Source of the DNA: Astatotilapia calliptera
Taxonomy: Eukaryota; Chordata; Actinopteri; Cichliformes; Cichlidae
DNA length: 64,000 nucleotides
Assembly: GCF_900246225.1 (NCBI RefSeq)
Contig: NC_039308.1
Span: forward strand, 33,652,256-33,716,255
Reading direction: 5' to 3'
Position numbers and translations under genes: made by a program. The notes beneath the pieces are model-generated. The model saw only the letters and a list, made by a program, of their open reading frames with translations, made no database searches and had not been told where the DNA came from. Below, one piece after another: positions 11,151 to 23,100 of this stretch (the stretch's first letter is position 1; each line of letters begins with the position of its first letter).

Positions 11151-11395
11151 ATCTCCAGTGTTAAATTAACACTAGAGAGTGTCTATATGGGTCCACACCT
11201 CTGAGTGTTAAATACAACACTGTTGAGGGTTAAATTAACACTTTTGACAGTGTTATATGTTTAAAAGTAACTTAGTCAGTTTTGAAGATTAACAATGGCT
11301 AACACTGAGCAGTGCTGGTTTTCTAACACTGGAATATTTCTAACATTTTGAGTTATTTTCCAGTGTTAGAAAATCAGCACTCTATGCAGCCAGGA
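11150..11395. repeat. Cluster of AGTGTTA/TAACACT inverted repeats
   Basis: The heptamer AGTGTTA and its complement TAACACT recur through the segment, including the 17-bp palindrome AGTGTTAAATTAACACT (11157-11173). The largest structure is an inverted pair at 11311-11334 and 11358-11381: 24-bp arms with a single mismatch around a 23-nt loop. The block separates two parts of an older repeat and is followed by a tRNA-like SINE segment, so it is probably the body of an insertion. Confidence 0.6.
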
Positions 11396-11475
11396 GGCAG
11401 CCTGGGATCGAACCACCGACCTTCTGATTAGTGGCTGACCTGCTCTGCCACCTGAGCTACAGCCACGCCCACAAA
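11396..11475 (-). mobile_element. tRNA-derived SINE head
   Basis: On the minus strand the sequence carries an RNA polymerase III A box (TAGCTCAGGTGG, at 11448-11459) and a B box (GGTTCGATCCC, at 11404-11414), about 34 bp apart as in tRNAs. It matches the head of a common teleost tRNA-SINE. It is not a functional tRNA gene: the flanks do not form an acceptor stem, and the 3' side runs into the AGTGTTA cluster. That arrangement suggests the two together are one composite SINE. Confidence 0.7.
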
Positions 11476-11489
11476 GTGAAAGTGATTTA

Positions 11490-11570
11490 AACATTTCAAG
11501 TGTTGGGGCCAGCCTAATATGGAGGGGCAGTTTATTCCATAATCAGAATTAAACGGACAGTCCCACCCTT
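11490..11570 (+). repeat. Teleost dispersed repeat, right part
   Basis: GCCAGCCTAATATGGAGGGG followed by CAGTTTATTCCA continues the repeat that begins at 10840. The intervening 320 bp look like a later insertion. Confidence 0.5.
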
Positions 11571-12392
11571 AACAAGAAATCTTTTTGCTTTCATCCTTGC
11601 GATGTACTCATGGTGCAGATGTTAAGTTTTGATCACTGCTCTTTAACACTTAGCTCGAGCTACAGAAGATCAGTGAGCCTAAACAGAGTTTCTTTATAAA
11701 TGGCAGTTAATTTTAAAGACAACTTTTCTAATGATAAAATAAATTTCAGGAAAAACACAAACTTTTCCTGCGCAGTTTCCACAAAATCTGTCTGCAAGCT
11801 ACGTGTTGTTGTATTTCCACTGGAAGGGAAAAAATACATTAACGTGCAAAACTCAGAGACAGAGAAACATGTAAGAAAAACAGGACAAAGGAAGGCGATG
11901 AGAAATTATTTGAAACGGTCTGACAGCAGAGTTTACTACAGGCAGGCATTGGAGTGGAGTGGACATCGAATGTGCCACCTCTGCTTGACAATAGATCACG
12001 CTTGAGTAACATGAAAAAGTGATCCTGCCTTAGACCCTGCTCATCACACAATACTTGAAGCCTTGGTGAAATTTAAATGGATAACATATATAAAATTATT
12101 ATATATAAATTATTCACCTACAGTGAATGAAATGAAATCATCTCTAAACATGTTTTATTTCTTCTGTAAAGTTCAATATGGGAATCTGTGGATGTGACCA
12201 TGTTTTGAACCAGCCTCAAGTGGCAGCTAGAGGAACTGCAGTATAGCATTTCTTTACTGGCTTATTGTTTAAGCCCCAAAGGTTGCAGCTTAAACAGTAC
12301 ACATCAACCTACTACTTCTCCTCTGGCTGCTGTGGACCCAAGACTTGTTACCTCTGCTGCTACAGATTTACTGTTTACAGCTTTATTGCTGC
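11571..12392. other. Intergenic DNA, nothing recognised
   Basis: The open frame at 11700-12005 is lysine-rich and uninterrupted for 101 codons but has no recognisable domain. I treat it as chance. Confidence 0.45.
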
Positions 12393-12500
12393 GGCAGCCA
12401 CGACTCAGCAAGTCAAACCCATTGATCGCAGGTTTGGTGTTTTGATCCCCGGCACTTCCCTGAAGTGTCCTTGAGCAACACGCTTAATCCCTAACTTGTT
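12393..12500 (+). mobile_element. Decayed tRNA-SINE fragment
   Basis: The segment contains TTGATCGCAGG, a degenerate B-box region (GTTTTGATCCCC) and then CTGAAGTGTCCTTGAGCAAC. The last motif is the conserved post-tRNA motif of a widespread teleost SINE. The A box is not clear and the 3' tail is lost. Confidence 0.5.
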
Positions 12501-14823
12501 TATAACAGTAAATCTAGGGCCTTACATGGATGCCTCAGCACTGGTTTATGAGCGGCAGAATGCAAAAGCACATTGTAAAATCCTTTGGATAATGGGTATT
12601 TAAGAGTGAAACTACGTGTTCTGCGCCTGCAAGAATCCATTCTGCTGACATGCTGTTTAGCATGACTCTGAAGCCCACCTAGATGCCGAGGTGGTGCTGA
12701 CACAGTGCTTTGACCTGCCTGCGGATGGGGGCGAGCGAAAAATCGTTTCTATTTTGGGACAAGTGAAAAATGGTTTCCATCTTGAGATCACCATTATCAT
12801 GAGCTGCAATAACAGATAGCTGTGTAAACACTCAGAGGAGCCAGGAGACAATGTAATGGTCATATTATCATAAGAAAACAATGACTATTTATATCCACAT
12901 GCATGCACACTCTATGATGAAGCTATAATATTTCAGAGAAGAAGAATCATGTGATCCCGTACTATCATGCAGCCTTATGAAGAGGAGAACAGTTGGGTTC
13001 CATCACAGTTTTTCAGGAGGCAGAGAAACCAACAAACTGCTTATTGTAAATTTATTCATTGACCAAACTGGCATATGAAATGCAAACCATTTCCATAAAG
13101 TGGCAAAAAGAGGCAGATGCAATACAAAGATAATGGCTGCACTAGTAAAGTTGTTGTTTCAGTGCACTAATAGACTCTTGAGGATAAACTGTTGTTCAGA
13201 AGTCGTAGAAAGAAAATGACGTAATTATTCTGACAAATTAAATCATGTGGACCCCTGCTTTTGTCCTTAAGTTTTGATAGTCTCCATTAATGCAATTCGA
13301 AACGATTACTTGTCTCACTTTATTGGATTTCTTTGTAAAAGTTGCAGCAGATCCTCATATAAGTCCTTCCAAATGGTCCATGTGACTGCAGAGAAAGAGG
13401 GTGTGTGAAAATCCCACTTTTACAATGGAGGCTATTAAGTTTAGTTGACTGTAACTGTTTTGTGGTGGTCAGGGAAAAGTCATTGTCATGGTAGATGGGA
13501 TACATTGGGTTCTTTTCTCTTTAACCCAGCTCACTTCAGTCCATTATGTTTTGTTTCATCGTGACAAGGTTACAATAACCAGGCACCTCAGTGCCGCCAA
13601 ATGCTGATTACCTTGAACTATCGCTGCCAGCTCCCATTCAGCCTCCCTATGAATCACTTCTGCTACATCCATTGTGTGACACAAACCAGAGATAGTGAGG
13701 AATTTACTCTCTCTGTGCACCTCTGCTGTCAGGAATGTCAAAGTTTCGTTCTTCTGGGGCTGGAAAATATATTTTCAGATCGAAACCATTTATTATTAGA
13801 AGACACTTGATTTTTTTGAGCCCAAGAGATGCTGAAATATTTCTTAATGATCATCCAGTTCAATAAGCTCACCAAGATTGTAGTCAAGGGACTCAACCTT
13901 CTTAAAGACATGTGACCCATGCTTCCACTTTAAGCAGTCCCACACAGATTTACCCAATAATCCTTGCTGACAATTTACCAGCGAGAGCTTTCAGGATGGT
14001 AAAGGAGATTAGCTAAACAAATACAGCACCTTTTGGAGGCTAAATCTTTCTTCAAGGAGACTGGTGAGGAAAAGGCCTCTGTGCAGGGTAATAAAGACAA
14101 TGAATGGTGTGCGTGTGTGACGACAGGATGATCAGATAGCTACCGAGGACAGCCTGTGCCCTGGAAAATCACACATTTCATCTTTACAGCATTCAAGCGT
14201 CACTCACTGTTGAAGTGTCCTTGAGCAAAAGCTTTATGCGAAAATTGAAGAACAGAAAACTGAAAAACAGTGACTTGCTTTTACAAGCCTCTGATCCTCT
14301 GGTGTCTATGACCTTTTTGAGAGTAATACAGGTAACAAGGTCTTTCTTTTGCTTTGTGTAAAAACAGGGAATTAAATAAAGGAGCCACAAGGTCTCCACC
14401 TGGAGATCAATAGGGTGCATTAAAGCACTGACGACTTGTGACTTTTGAGAGTGGTGGATAACTAATACAGTTTCATCATTTTTGCAATTTAATAAATGAG
14501 ATTATAAGATGATCTGAATGTTATTATGGGTTTTCTCTTTTTTCCCCTCACTGCAACATGCAGTGACATGAAAACCTCAAGGATGGATATCACATCAATT
14601 GTACCTTGTTGGAAAAAATAGTATTCATAGAGCAGTCCTTCAAGTACAAATCTCCATAAAACAGAAATATATGTAAACGAAAACTCTGTCAGTCCCAATT
14701 CATGTTCAGCTAAGCCATTGTGGAAGTGTCAAAAATCTGCATTCTGCAGTGGCAAAAGCAAGTTCCTGCATAAACAACCCCTCTTCTCACTTAAGACTCA
14801 ATTAATACATTCCTGTTCAATTT
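12501..14823. other. Intergenic DNA, nothing recognised
   Basis: This is mixed noncoding sequence. A 30-bp piece at about 14205-14233 (GAAGTGTCCTTGAGCAA) repeats the SINE body motif and is probably a SINE scrap. No genes are seen. Confidence 0.45.
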
Positions 14824-15270
14824 ACACTTTATTAGAAACACTGGTTCAGCTGCTCACCAACACACCTAATCAGCCAGACTGCTTCAAGCTGATGAGCAAT
14901 AGTATCCTAAATAACCACTCATTACAACCAAGGTATGACTTTGACCATAGCACGGTTGTTGGTACCAGAGACGCTACTCTACTGGGATTTTCCCCTCAAA
15001 TATTTCTAGGCTTCACAGGGAATGGTCCAAAAAAGTAAATATCCATTGAGTTCTCTGGCAGAAAATCTCTTGATGCTGGAGTTTAGAGGAGAATGGCCAG
15101 ACTGCTGTGAGCTGACAGGAATGCATCAGTAACCACTTGTTACAAACGAGGTATGCAGAAGAGCATCTCTGAATGCACAGTACATCAAGCCCTGAAACAA
15201 GCAGACTTGCAACAGCAGAAGACCATACCTGGGGTCACGCCTGTCTGCTAATATGAGAAAACTGTTATTT
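14824..15270 (+). mobile_element. Tc1-like transposon relic, 5' half
   Basis: The sequence follows the consensus of an abundant teleost Tc1-like element. It has a degenerate terminus (ACACTTTATTAG), an untranslated leader, 'TTTGACCATAGCACGGTTGTTGG' encoding FDHSTVVG (intact copies: DFERGMVVG), LLGF, GNGPKK, then the segment with GAGGAGAATGGCCAGACTG and GCAGAAGAGCATCTCTGAA. That covers the paired helix-turn-helix DNA-binding region of the transposase. A deletion removes residues before LLGF, and frame breaks are present. The catalytic DDE half and the right terminus are missing, so the copy is dead. Confidence 0.8.
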
Positions 15271-16180
15271 GTTTTCTTTAATTTGGCAAAAGTGACAAAC
15301 AATCACACTATGCTCTCACTATCCTTCATGCAGTGTGAGAAACACAACCCAGTCCATATGTCCTTGGAGAGACTGTCTGAAAAATACAGGCTGTTATCCT
15401 TGTTTCCCTTACCTTACCTGATACGATGGCCACTCTTCACCTTCTAAGAAAGCATAAAAAATAGCTACAAACACAATTTGATTTTAACATGGTCAGACAG
15501 CAAACCTGAAGAATTTGTCCTGAGAGACTACACAACAGCTCTTATTCTAGCCTGAGAGTAATATGTAAAATTGTCACATTTTGAGAGGGGCTAAAATAAA
15601 TCTGAAAGATATAAGCATGTTTTTGGCCCTCGGCTCTCACTGCTGCTAGTGAGAGCCAAGGGAAACAACACACACCTGTGCTTTCTTACCTGATATTGTT
15701 CGCTCCTCTTATCCTTATTTGTTTTCAGAATTACACTTACTTGTATCACATCTCTTTACAGTTGGTTGTTTTTTTTTTCTTAGGTTTTGAAAAGACAAGC
15801 GTTTCCTTTGAGAGTTTATCTATTTGCTTTGTGATTGCCTCCTTATATCTCCTCTCTGTCTCACTCAGATAAATGTGTTTCATTTTTGTTGTGGAAACTG
15901 TTATAAGAAGCTCTGCCATCAGCTGCCTCAATGGTCTACTTGGATTCTTTCTTCACAGGTGTACAGAGAGCCAAACTGTGTAATTTTGTCTAAACAGAAC
16001 AATTTAGTGTATGAAATAGTTTGGGGTATAATTTTGACTTAATGTGGGGACCTCCTGATGATTACTAGTGTACCAGCAGTGCCAGTCTATAGTAGTAAAG
16101 GCAATTTTAGCTGCAGATGTAGTTCTTGGTGCAAAAATGTTTACCATCTGTTATCTGTAAGAATTCTCAAAAAGACGATA
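15271..16180. other. Intergenic DNA with one perfect-looking hairpin
   Basis: No gene is seen. A compact inverted repeat at 15627-15662 is listed separately. T-rich patches near 15765-15780 are low complexity. Confidence 0.45.
15627..15662. repeat. Short inverted repeat (hairpin)
   Basis: The arms CCCTCGGCTCTCACT (15627-15641) and AGTGAGAGCCAAGGG (15648-15662) pair over 15 bp with one mismatch around the loop GCTGCT. No transposon terminus or gene is adjacent. Confidence 0.85.
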
Positions 16181-19100
16181 GTTTTGTTCATTAATTAATT
16201 AACTTATTGAGCCCACAATCCTTGAAGTTGGCCTTTCTAGTCAGTATATTTCAGATAAGGTGCAGCTCTTCCAGCCTTAAACCGGGTATCGCCCCTTTAG
16301 GGGACGCCCAAAAACAGAGCAGATCTACAAAATTGCAAATTTTACATAAGCTAGTCAAAACTGGCAGTTGGCATTGTGCAGCTATGCTTCTTTAACTGTA
16401 CTCCAACAGCTTGTGCCAAGCGGAGATTTATTTTAGTTTGTACCTGTGATCTGTGAAGCAAGGCATATATAAAAGAAGCATCCAATTAATGGTCCTCTCC
16501 TCCAGGCGTTTGGAGGCAAATACTAATGCGAACTCCCATTAACTCCCAACATGAATGACACTCACCATTGCCCAATGAAATTTCTGTAACCGGGTACTAA
16601 ATTGTGATTTATTTATTTTTATGAGGAAACTGCTCTGAGGCATTGTGGGAGATGGAGTTATTCAGTTAATGTAGTTTAACAACGACAAACAAGACGTGTC
16701 TCGTTTTCGTGTTCAAAATTCATGTAACTGTATTTCAAACGTGGAGCGTAATGTTGGTCTTCTGTTGCTGCCAGTTCAGTGAATTTTGGTGCTGTCGGGT
16801 TAATGGAGGTGCTTTGTGTTTACGTCATTTTGTCGATTTCTTTTATATGCCCTTTTATTTGCTTGCTGTTTTAGCTGTGTTTGTTTTGTGTGAGGCTTTA
16901 GCTTTCATAAGAGACCTGGTGTAGAGGTCCATGGAACTGGATGTCCCCCCCACCCCACCCTGCCCCAGTATCGTGGGCGTTGGGGTTTAAGGGTTTTTTA
17001 ACAAATAAATAAATAGATAATACTGGTCTCAGTAGACACAATGAAAAAAAAAACCACAAAGCAAACCTTTACAAATAGGCTCAGCTATAATTTACACACT
17101 AACAAAGGTTAGACACACATCCAGTAACTGGGCAATCGAGGGAAAAACAGATTTACACGTTAAATGTCAATAATAAATCTGTAGCTGGACACTCATAGCA
17201 TCAAAAGTCTTTATCATAGCACTTTCCAGCTAACAGTACTGGCTGTTATGAAAAGCACATTTACAGCATATCTTTAATGATCAAGAGCAAAACAAGCATC
17301 AGATTATCAATGAACACTTAATAACACTCTAACAGTCATTTACGCTGACAGCATGGTGACAGAGCATGAGAAGGGGGGGGGATCTACGGCTAATACTCAG
17401 GATATATCCTCAAACTTTTCACCATGCAATTATTATCCAAGAAATTCTGAATTTATTCACTAAATAGTGACATAGTTGATGCTTGCTTTTATATAGAAAT
17501 GAAACCAGCTGGAAAGCGGCTGAGTCAAAGCCCCTATTGCTAACAGATGAGTTCCAGAGGAGCTGCACTCATCAGCGCTGACTGACTCAGACTGATTGCA
17601 TCACGTTGGCAGTAAATAATGTAAATAAATTAGACAAACCTTCACCAGCCAAGCTGACGGGGATTGTAGTATAAGGCAGACCGTGATTGTTTGGAGACGG
17701 GTTGACTCACATCAGGCGACCTGTGCAACTGCCTTGTGATCGAAAGTGGTTGCCTAGAGTTTAATGCTGTTGTATGCTCCACTTCTTAGTGACCAGCTAG
17801 TTGCTACAACTATTTGCGGTTGGTCTTCAACTGCACAAAAAAAAAAAAAAATCAGTGCGATCATCACTGATGTTGCTGTCCTGTTTTGTTGTAGCCCATC
17901 CGAGCATAGCACTTTCATGCTTTGTGGTTTGCTTTTATCAGATCATTGCGAGGCTCTCCAGGAAATAATACTGAGCTGATACTAAATCAGTATCTGTCAG
18001 CAGATTTGTCATTGACATATATTGTGTAAATCTTTTTCTTATTAAAGTATTTCATAAAATTTGAATTCATCATAATAAAAAAAATACTGTAGCTTAAAAA
18101 AGTGGAAAATCAGTGTCCAGAAATCAGTGGATTCAAGGTTGTAAGTATTCCACACACTGCAGTGAGACTGTATTAGCTGTTATTCATATCTGTGCAGTGA
18201 ATGCAATGCAGTAAATAAAACTTGTTAACCAAGCTAGACAAGGCTACCCGAAAACTTCTAAAGATGAAGCTTAAAAAACAGAGATCCATGATGGCTTCAC
18301 TTCGATGGAGACACAAATTAATGACAAAGGCATCAAAATGTACAAAAGACGTATCACGCCACGCCTGCTTCATTAGCCCATATGTTCAATATGTTTTTAA
18401 TCATATTCAACAAAAAAACCACAAAAATAATTATATTGTATTACACTACACTACCTTGTAGACTCGCTACATGATAGAAGTAGTTCCAAACATGCAGATA
18501 TTTTGCAGCTCTCTCTCCTCAGAGTCCGACTGTGCCGCTCTGCTGGGCTGGCACAGATGCCTGTGATCCATCATTACCAGGCACAGCCAATGCGAAGTCA
18601 CCTCATCCCCACACTATCTCTGCAGGCTGTCTGCTAATTAGGGGAAGCACAGAGTTGTGAAGTAGCTGCGGTGTAATAAAATAACATCTACAGTTCGAGT
18701 TATGCGCACGCTCCCAACGTGGAGCAGTGATATTTTAGCTCGCTGAGGGTATGTTTAAATATGCCGTTATATCAAGTTTTCCTCCAAAATTAGATAACTT
18801 CCACTGGAAGCAGCACAAAATTGAAATTAAATGGAAAAGTGTATTCCAGTAAATAGCTCGAGCTGGAAGTTAAGAGCTCAGTGACACATGCTTTTAAAAA
18901 GTCCATGCAGCATGAGTTAAAATGAGAAAAATCATGCTGATGAATGATTTATCATTGTGTATTTCTATTTTTTTCCCCAGGCTGTATTTATTACAGTTAT
19001 GTGTCACCACTTGTCAGAAACCAATTTAATTGTTCACAGCAAACAAATGCCAGTAAATGTTGATGACTGCTTTCAGCTGATCTTTGAAGTGACATTGGGT

Positions 19101-19557
19101 GTATCGCCCACATAGCGGTGTAAAACCGCATGTCCTACCAATTGCTGAAATGCTACCGGTGCTGCACCTGGCAGCTGCTTTCTGTTGGCTGTTTCACAGC
19201 TTCACGATGATTTGGTTGCTCGCAGGATGCCATGCACAGATTCTTGGTGCTGCGCCAAACTTTGAAAGCCAGAGATACACAAATGAGGAAGGGTAGGGCT
19301 GATGTGCCATATCTGGTGCTCCGTGGATTAAATTAAATCATGTTGCAATCCACATAAGGGTCTTTGTCAGGTCTAAATGTCGTAATCTAATAGAATCCTG
19401 GGAGGGAGATACAAGCTGTAAGTACTTGTTCTTTATTTAATGGTATTTAGCACTCAGGGGGTATATGGCTATGTTTCTTGTGAACCATCTCCACTAGTAT
19501 GCTTTAAAAGAATGCAATGTGTTTGAGATGAGCTGGCTGTTTTTTAATGTAAATTTT
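16181..19557. other. Intergenic DNA, nothing recognised
   Basis: This is noncoding sequence, with GC-richer patches at 16920-16985 and 18510-18640. There is a run of nine G at 17373-17381 and an A run near 17838. No gene, RNA or confident repeat is seen. The sequence at 16200-16400 contains GTATCGCCCCTTTAGGGG, reminiscent of the repeat at 26370, but too little matches to assign. Confidence 0.4.
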
Positions 19558-19632
19558 CAGCATTTTTAGCTTCAGTATCAGCTAAAAATGCTGTATCAGC
19601 TGATACTGAGTCATATCATCCTCAGTATCAGC
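19558..19632. repeat. Overlapping inverted repeats with CAGTATCAGC motif
   Basis: CAGCATTTTTAGC (19558-19570) pairs perfectly with GCTAAAAATGCTG (19581-19593). The loop of that hairpin starts a second one: TCAGTATCAGCT (19572-19583) pairs with AGCTGATACTGA (19598-19609). A third, direct copy of CAGTATCAGC follows at 19623-19632. The two hairpins are mutually exclusive. Confidence 0.85.
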
Positions 19633-19941
19633 CTGTTCTCACTCCTGGTTGAGGGCTGTATTGCATAAAATATGGCCAGAAGTATGCAGACAAATGAGCA
19701 TTACATCCTCCTATTTCCAATACTGCCATACTGTCTAAGTGTCAAGTATCTTAAACTTACCTTAAACTTACCTGGATGTGCTTTGGCATTTGCGCTGATA
19801 CACCAAAGTTAGTGAATAATGATGGGAGCCTTTCACTGTAATTCATGTAAAGCAGCTCTCGGTGTCATATTTAAAAGCATGTTTACAATTAATCCTGTGG
19901 AGTGGCATATGTTAAAAGTGAAAGCAATACTGTTGCAGCAG

Positions 19942-20145
19942 ATGGCTTCCGCTCCCAGAGCCTGGTTCTGCCGGAGGTTTCTTCCTGTTAAAAGGGAGTT
20001 TTTCCTTCCCACTGTTGCCAAGTGCTTGCTCAAAGGGGGTCAGATGATTGTTTTCTCTAGTCTACCTTACAATATAAACCACCTTGAGGTGACTGCTGTT
20101 GTGATTTGGCTCTATATAAATAACATTAAATTGCACTGAACTGAA
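19942..20145 (-). repeat. Abundant teleost dispersed repeat
   Basis: On the minus strand it reads GTTATTTATATAGAGCCAAA, then AGTCACCTCAAGGTGG, a segment ending GAGCAAGCACTTGGCAACAG, TGGGAAGGAAAAACTCCC, AGGAAGAAACCTCCGGCAGA and CAGGCTCTGGGAGCGGAAGC. It is the same family as 63258-63410, in the opposite orientation and with a longer right end. The family is usually seen next to retroelement sequence. It has no coding content. Confidence 0.8.
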
Positions 20146-23100
20146 AACACAAAGTGAAGCACACAAAATAATATGATCCACGGGTCTCTTTGCTGCCACA
20201 TTTCTGACATATTGCTCTGCTGCATTTTAAAGTGCCAAATGTGAAATTAATCAGTCTTTAAAAGAAATGAACTGTTATCTCTCGCTGTTCACTGTTGCCA
20301 TGGTTGGTGCATCACTCATGGAGACCAAAGGACAGTTTACATCTGGTGGCAGTGTTTTATGCGTTGACTTTATGCTGATCGCATAGGATAAAATACATAG
20401 AACAGGGCTCAGTTAGCCAAAATACCTGTCTACGTCTGTTCTCACGGGCACAAAAGACCATATAGTGTGAAAAAATAGATTGCACTTTCCATGACTTTTT
20501 CATGCTTTCTTGTGAGACTGAGCTAATTTACATCATAAAAGCAGCCTCACATTAAATGTATACAAAAGCATGTGGTCACGGTTTCATTTTATTTGGTGGT
20601 TGAGATTTTTTCAAGACATTAAACAGATGGTCAGGACTAATGTGTAAAACATTTTCTAGATATGCATTTAAATGAAATATGCACACACAAAAAAGGAAGA
20701 AAATAAAGACCAAAAAGCAAAAACTTAAAAATGAACCATGTATTATCAGTAGCCAGTTTTACGATAACACCCAAACAATTATCTGAAACACCATTACTGT
20801 CAAAACAGAAAATATATTGGCCGTACATTTGATATGTATTAAAAAGTCTTTGGGTTATTTTTAAATAAAAAATGTCCAGCTCCTAAAACAGGAAGGCTTG
20901 CTGACTTTCTTACTTGTCTTTTGCAATCAGAAGCTCATTATTGTTTTAAAGTATTAAAATAAGAGATCTCTATACAATGTGTTTAAAAACCAAATGATAA
21001 ACTTTGAAGATAATCACTTTGATAAATCTGTGAACGATAATTAGCTGTAGCTCAGCTGTAAGTTTCCCCGTGGCTGGCCTGGTTATACTTGAACTATAAC
21101 ATAGCCCACATCAACGCTGCCACTCAGCAGCTGATTTTTTTACTATTAAGTGTTTTTTTGCTGAACTATTCTGGAACTCTCTCCTGCAATTATTTGATGT
21201 TTCCATTTAAAATTTTGAGGGGCGCTTTGTCAGCCTGACTGCAGCACAAACCATTTATTTCCAAAATCTGTATTAAAGGCCACCAGCTTTATTGAAAAAT
21301 GTCTGTTTCATTTTCACACAGACCTTCCCAGAGGGGGATCAGATAGCTGTCGGAAGCAGAGCCAGACAATGTAGTCCCTCCTACCCCCCCCCACTCCCCT
21401 CTAGGACAATGACCCGCCACCGTATGTCCCTCCCACCCCCTCCTTTTTCATCCCGCAGACATATGAGCTCATGAGTTCCCTCGATCATTATCTTCAGATC
21501 AATTTTAGCGTGCATGAAGCAATTTTGTCTGATTCACCGCTCCCCAATGTCCTGTTCATGAGCAAGTGCCCACTTCAGCCACAGATACCTTGAACCAAAG
21601 TCTAATGAATTAAAGCTAACTGGACTAATTTTGAATCATTTTTCATTGGATGAACTGAAAGATGTAAGTGCACCGCGTATAATTAATCACATAAATTGCA
21701 TAAATTAGCTCAGAGAGCTTTTTCTTATTTACATGTTCCACATATTTCATTGTACAAAATGTTTTGCTGTTTTTTTAAGAGGGGTCTTAGACCTGGCCAC
21801 TTGGACAAAAAATACAGTCCAATGTATGTAAATATCTTTAGCTATTTTCCATTCTGTTATTATTCCTCTACCCAAATCTAATCCGGACTCCTGCAGCTTT
21901 AGAAATAAGCTAATTTCAGGCTGACAAAATTATGTTATGAGAATGGGAGTGACTGGATTGACTGAAAGGGCAATAAGGGACGATCAATGTGCAGATCCAC
22001 GCTGGACTTTTAGCCCCACAGTATAGAATTCCCCGAGGCAGATTTACCTTCGATTTTCATGACATTTAGACACTCGTTGTAGTCTTTGGAACAGTAACCC
22101 ACAGCTGCGACTCTTCCCAGTTCATCCAGTTCAGCCCTGCTTTCCCACACAGGAACTGAATGATCAGTGCCGTGCTGAGAATCTCTGAGGGCCGAGGGCC
22201 TCAGAAAAAAAAAAAGAAGGAGAAACTCTTCTCCTGTGAAAGGGTGAAGGACTTCTTTCAGTTATTTTATTTTGATTCGCTGGAAGGGTTCTTCATCAGA
22301 CTAAAGCTCCCTGGTCTGAAACGTAAAGCCGACCCATAAGTACATTCTTTCTAGTGGTCAATAGGGTGTGACTGCTCCAGTTGTAAAAACTACAAGATCT
22401 GTGATCTCAGTAAACACTTGCCTGATGAGTTTACGACCTCAAACGCTAGTTTCAAGCCTATGAATTGAACATGATGTTCATTTTGTAAATTATGGTTCTC
22501 CTTAGCATCCAGAAAGATACCCTTAACAGAGTATGACTAAGACTGTACTGTATGATCATGTAGTTTCAGAGCCACCCTGCATTTCAGAGAGCTAAAATGA
22601 TGGTGACAATAAAGACGCAGCTCAATTCTTCAAAAACCAGACTCTGCTAACCAGAGGGAGATGTCACGGATACCTTCTCTTCTATACAGTCTACGCCAGA
22701 AATGAAGCACTTCGGTCATTCTCGACTGAGTTTCAGAGCACTTTTGTTTATCACTGCTGTACTTTGTCCAATGACAAGGGTACTTGTGCAAAACAGCGAA
22801 CTGGTCTTAAAGGCATTTTTGGCACACACAAATACTCCTTTGATGTGACATTAAGGCAACAATAGTGCCAGTTCATGAAGGCTATAAAGAAAGGGTGCTT
22901 TCATCACCTTCTGCCACTGGTATAAATGTACAAATCTGGTGAGAACCTCCCCCATCAGCATAGCAAGCATTCCAGTGTCAGCAGCCCTCAGTCTGAATGA
23001 CTAAGCAAGGCGGGCTCCATGGGTCACAGGCATCACTTACCTACATGCAGGAAAACATCTCTGTGAAAACATGGATGGAGAGAAGTTTTTTTTTCCTCCA

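Noticed and set aside
11396..11475. Possible tRNA gene with A and B boxes
   Set aside because: There is no acceptor stem pairing, and the flanks match a teleost tRNA-SINE head.
14205..14233. GAAGTGTCCTTGAGCAA motif matching a SINE body
   Set aside because: Only about 30 bp match, too short to annotate as a separate element.
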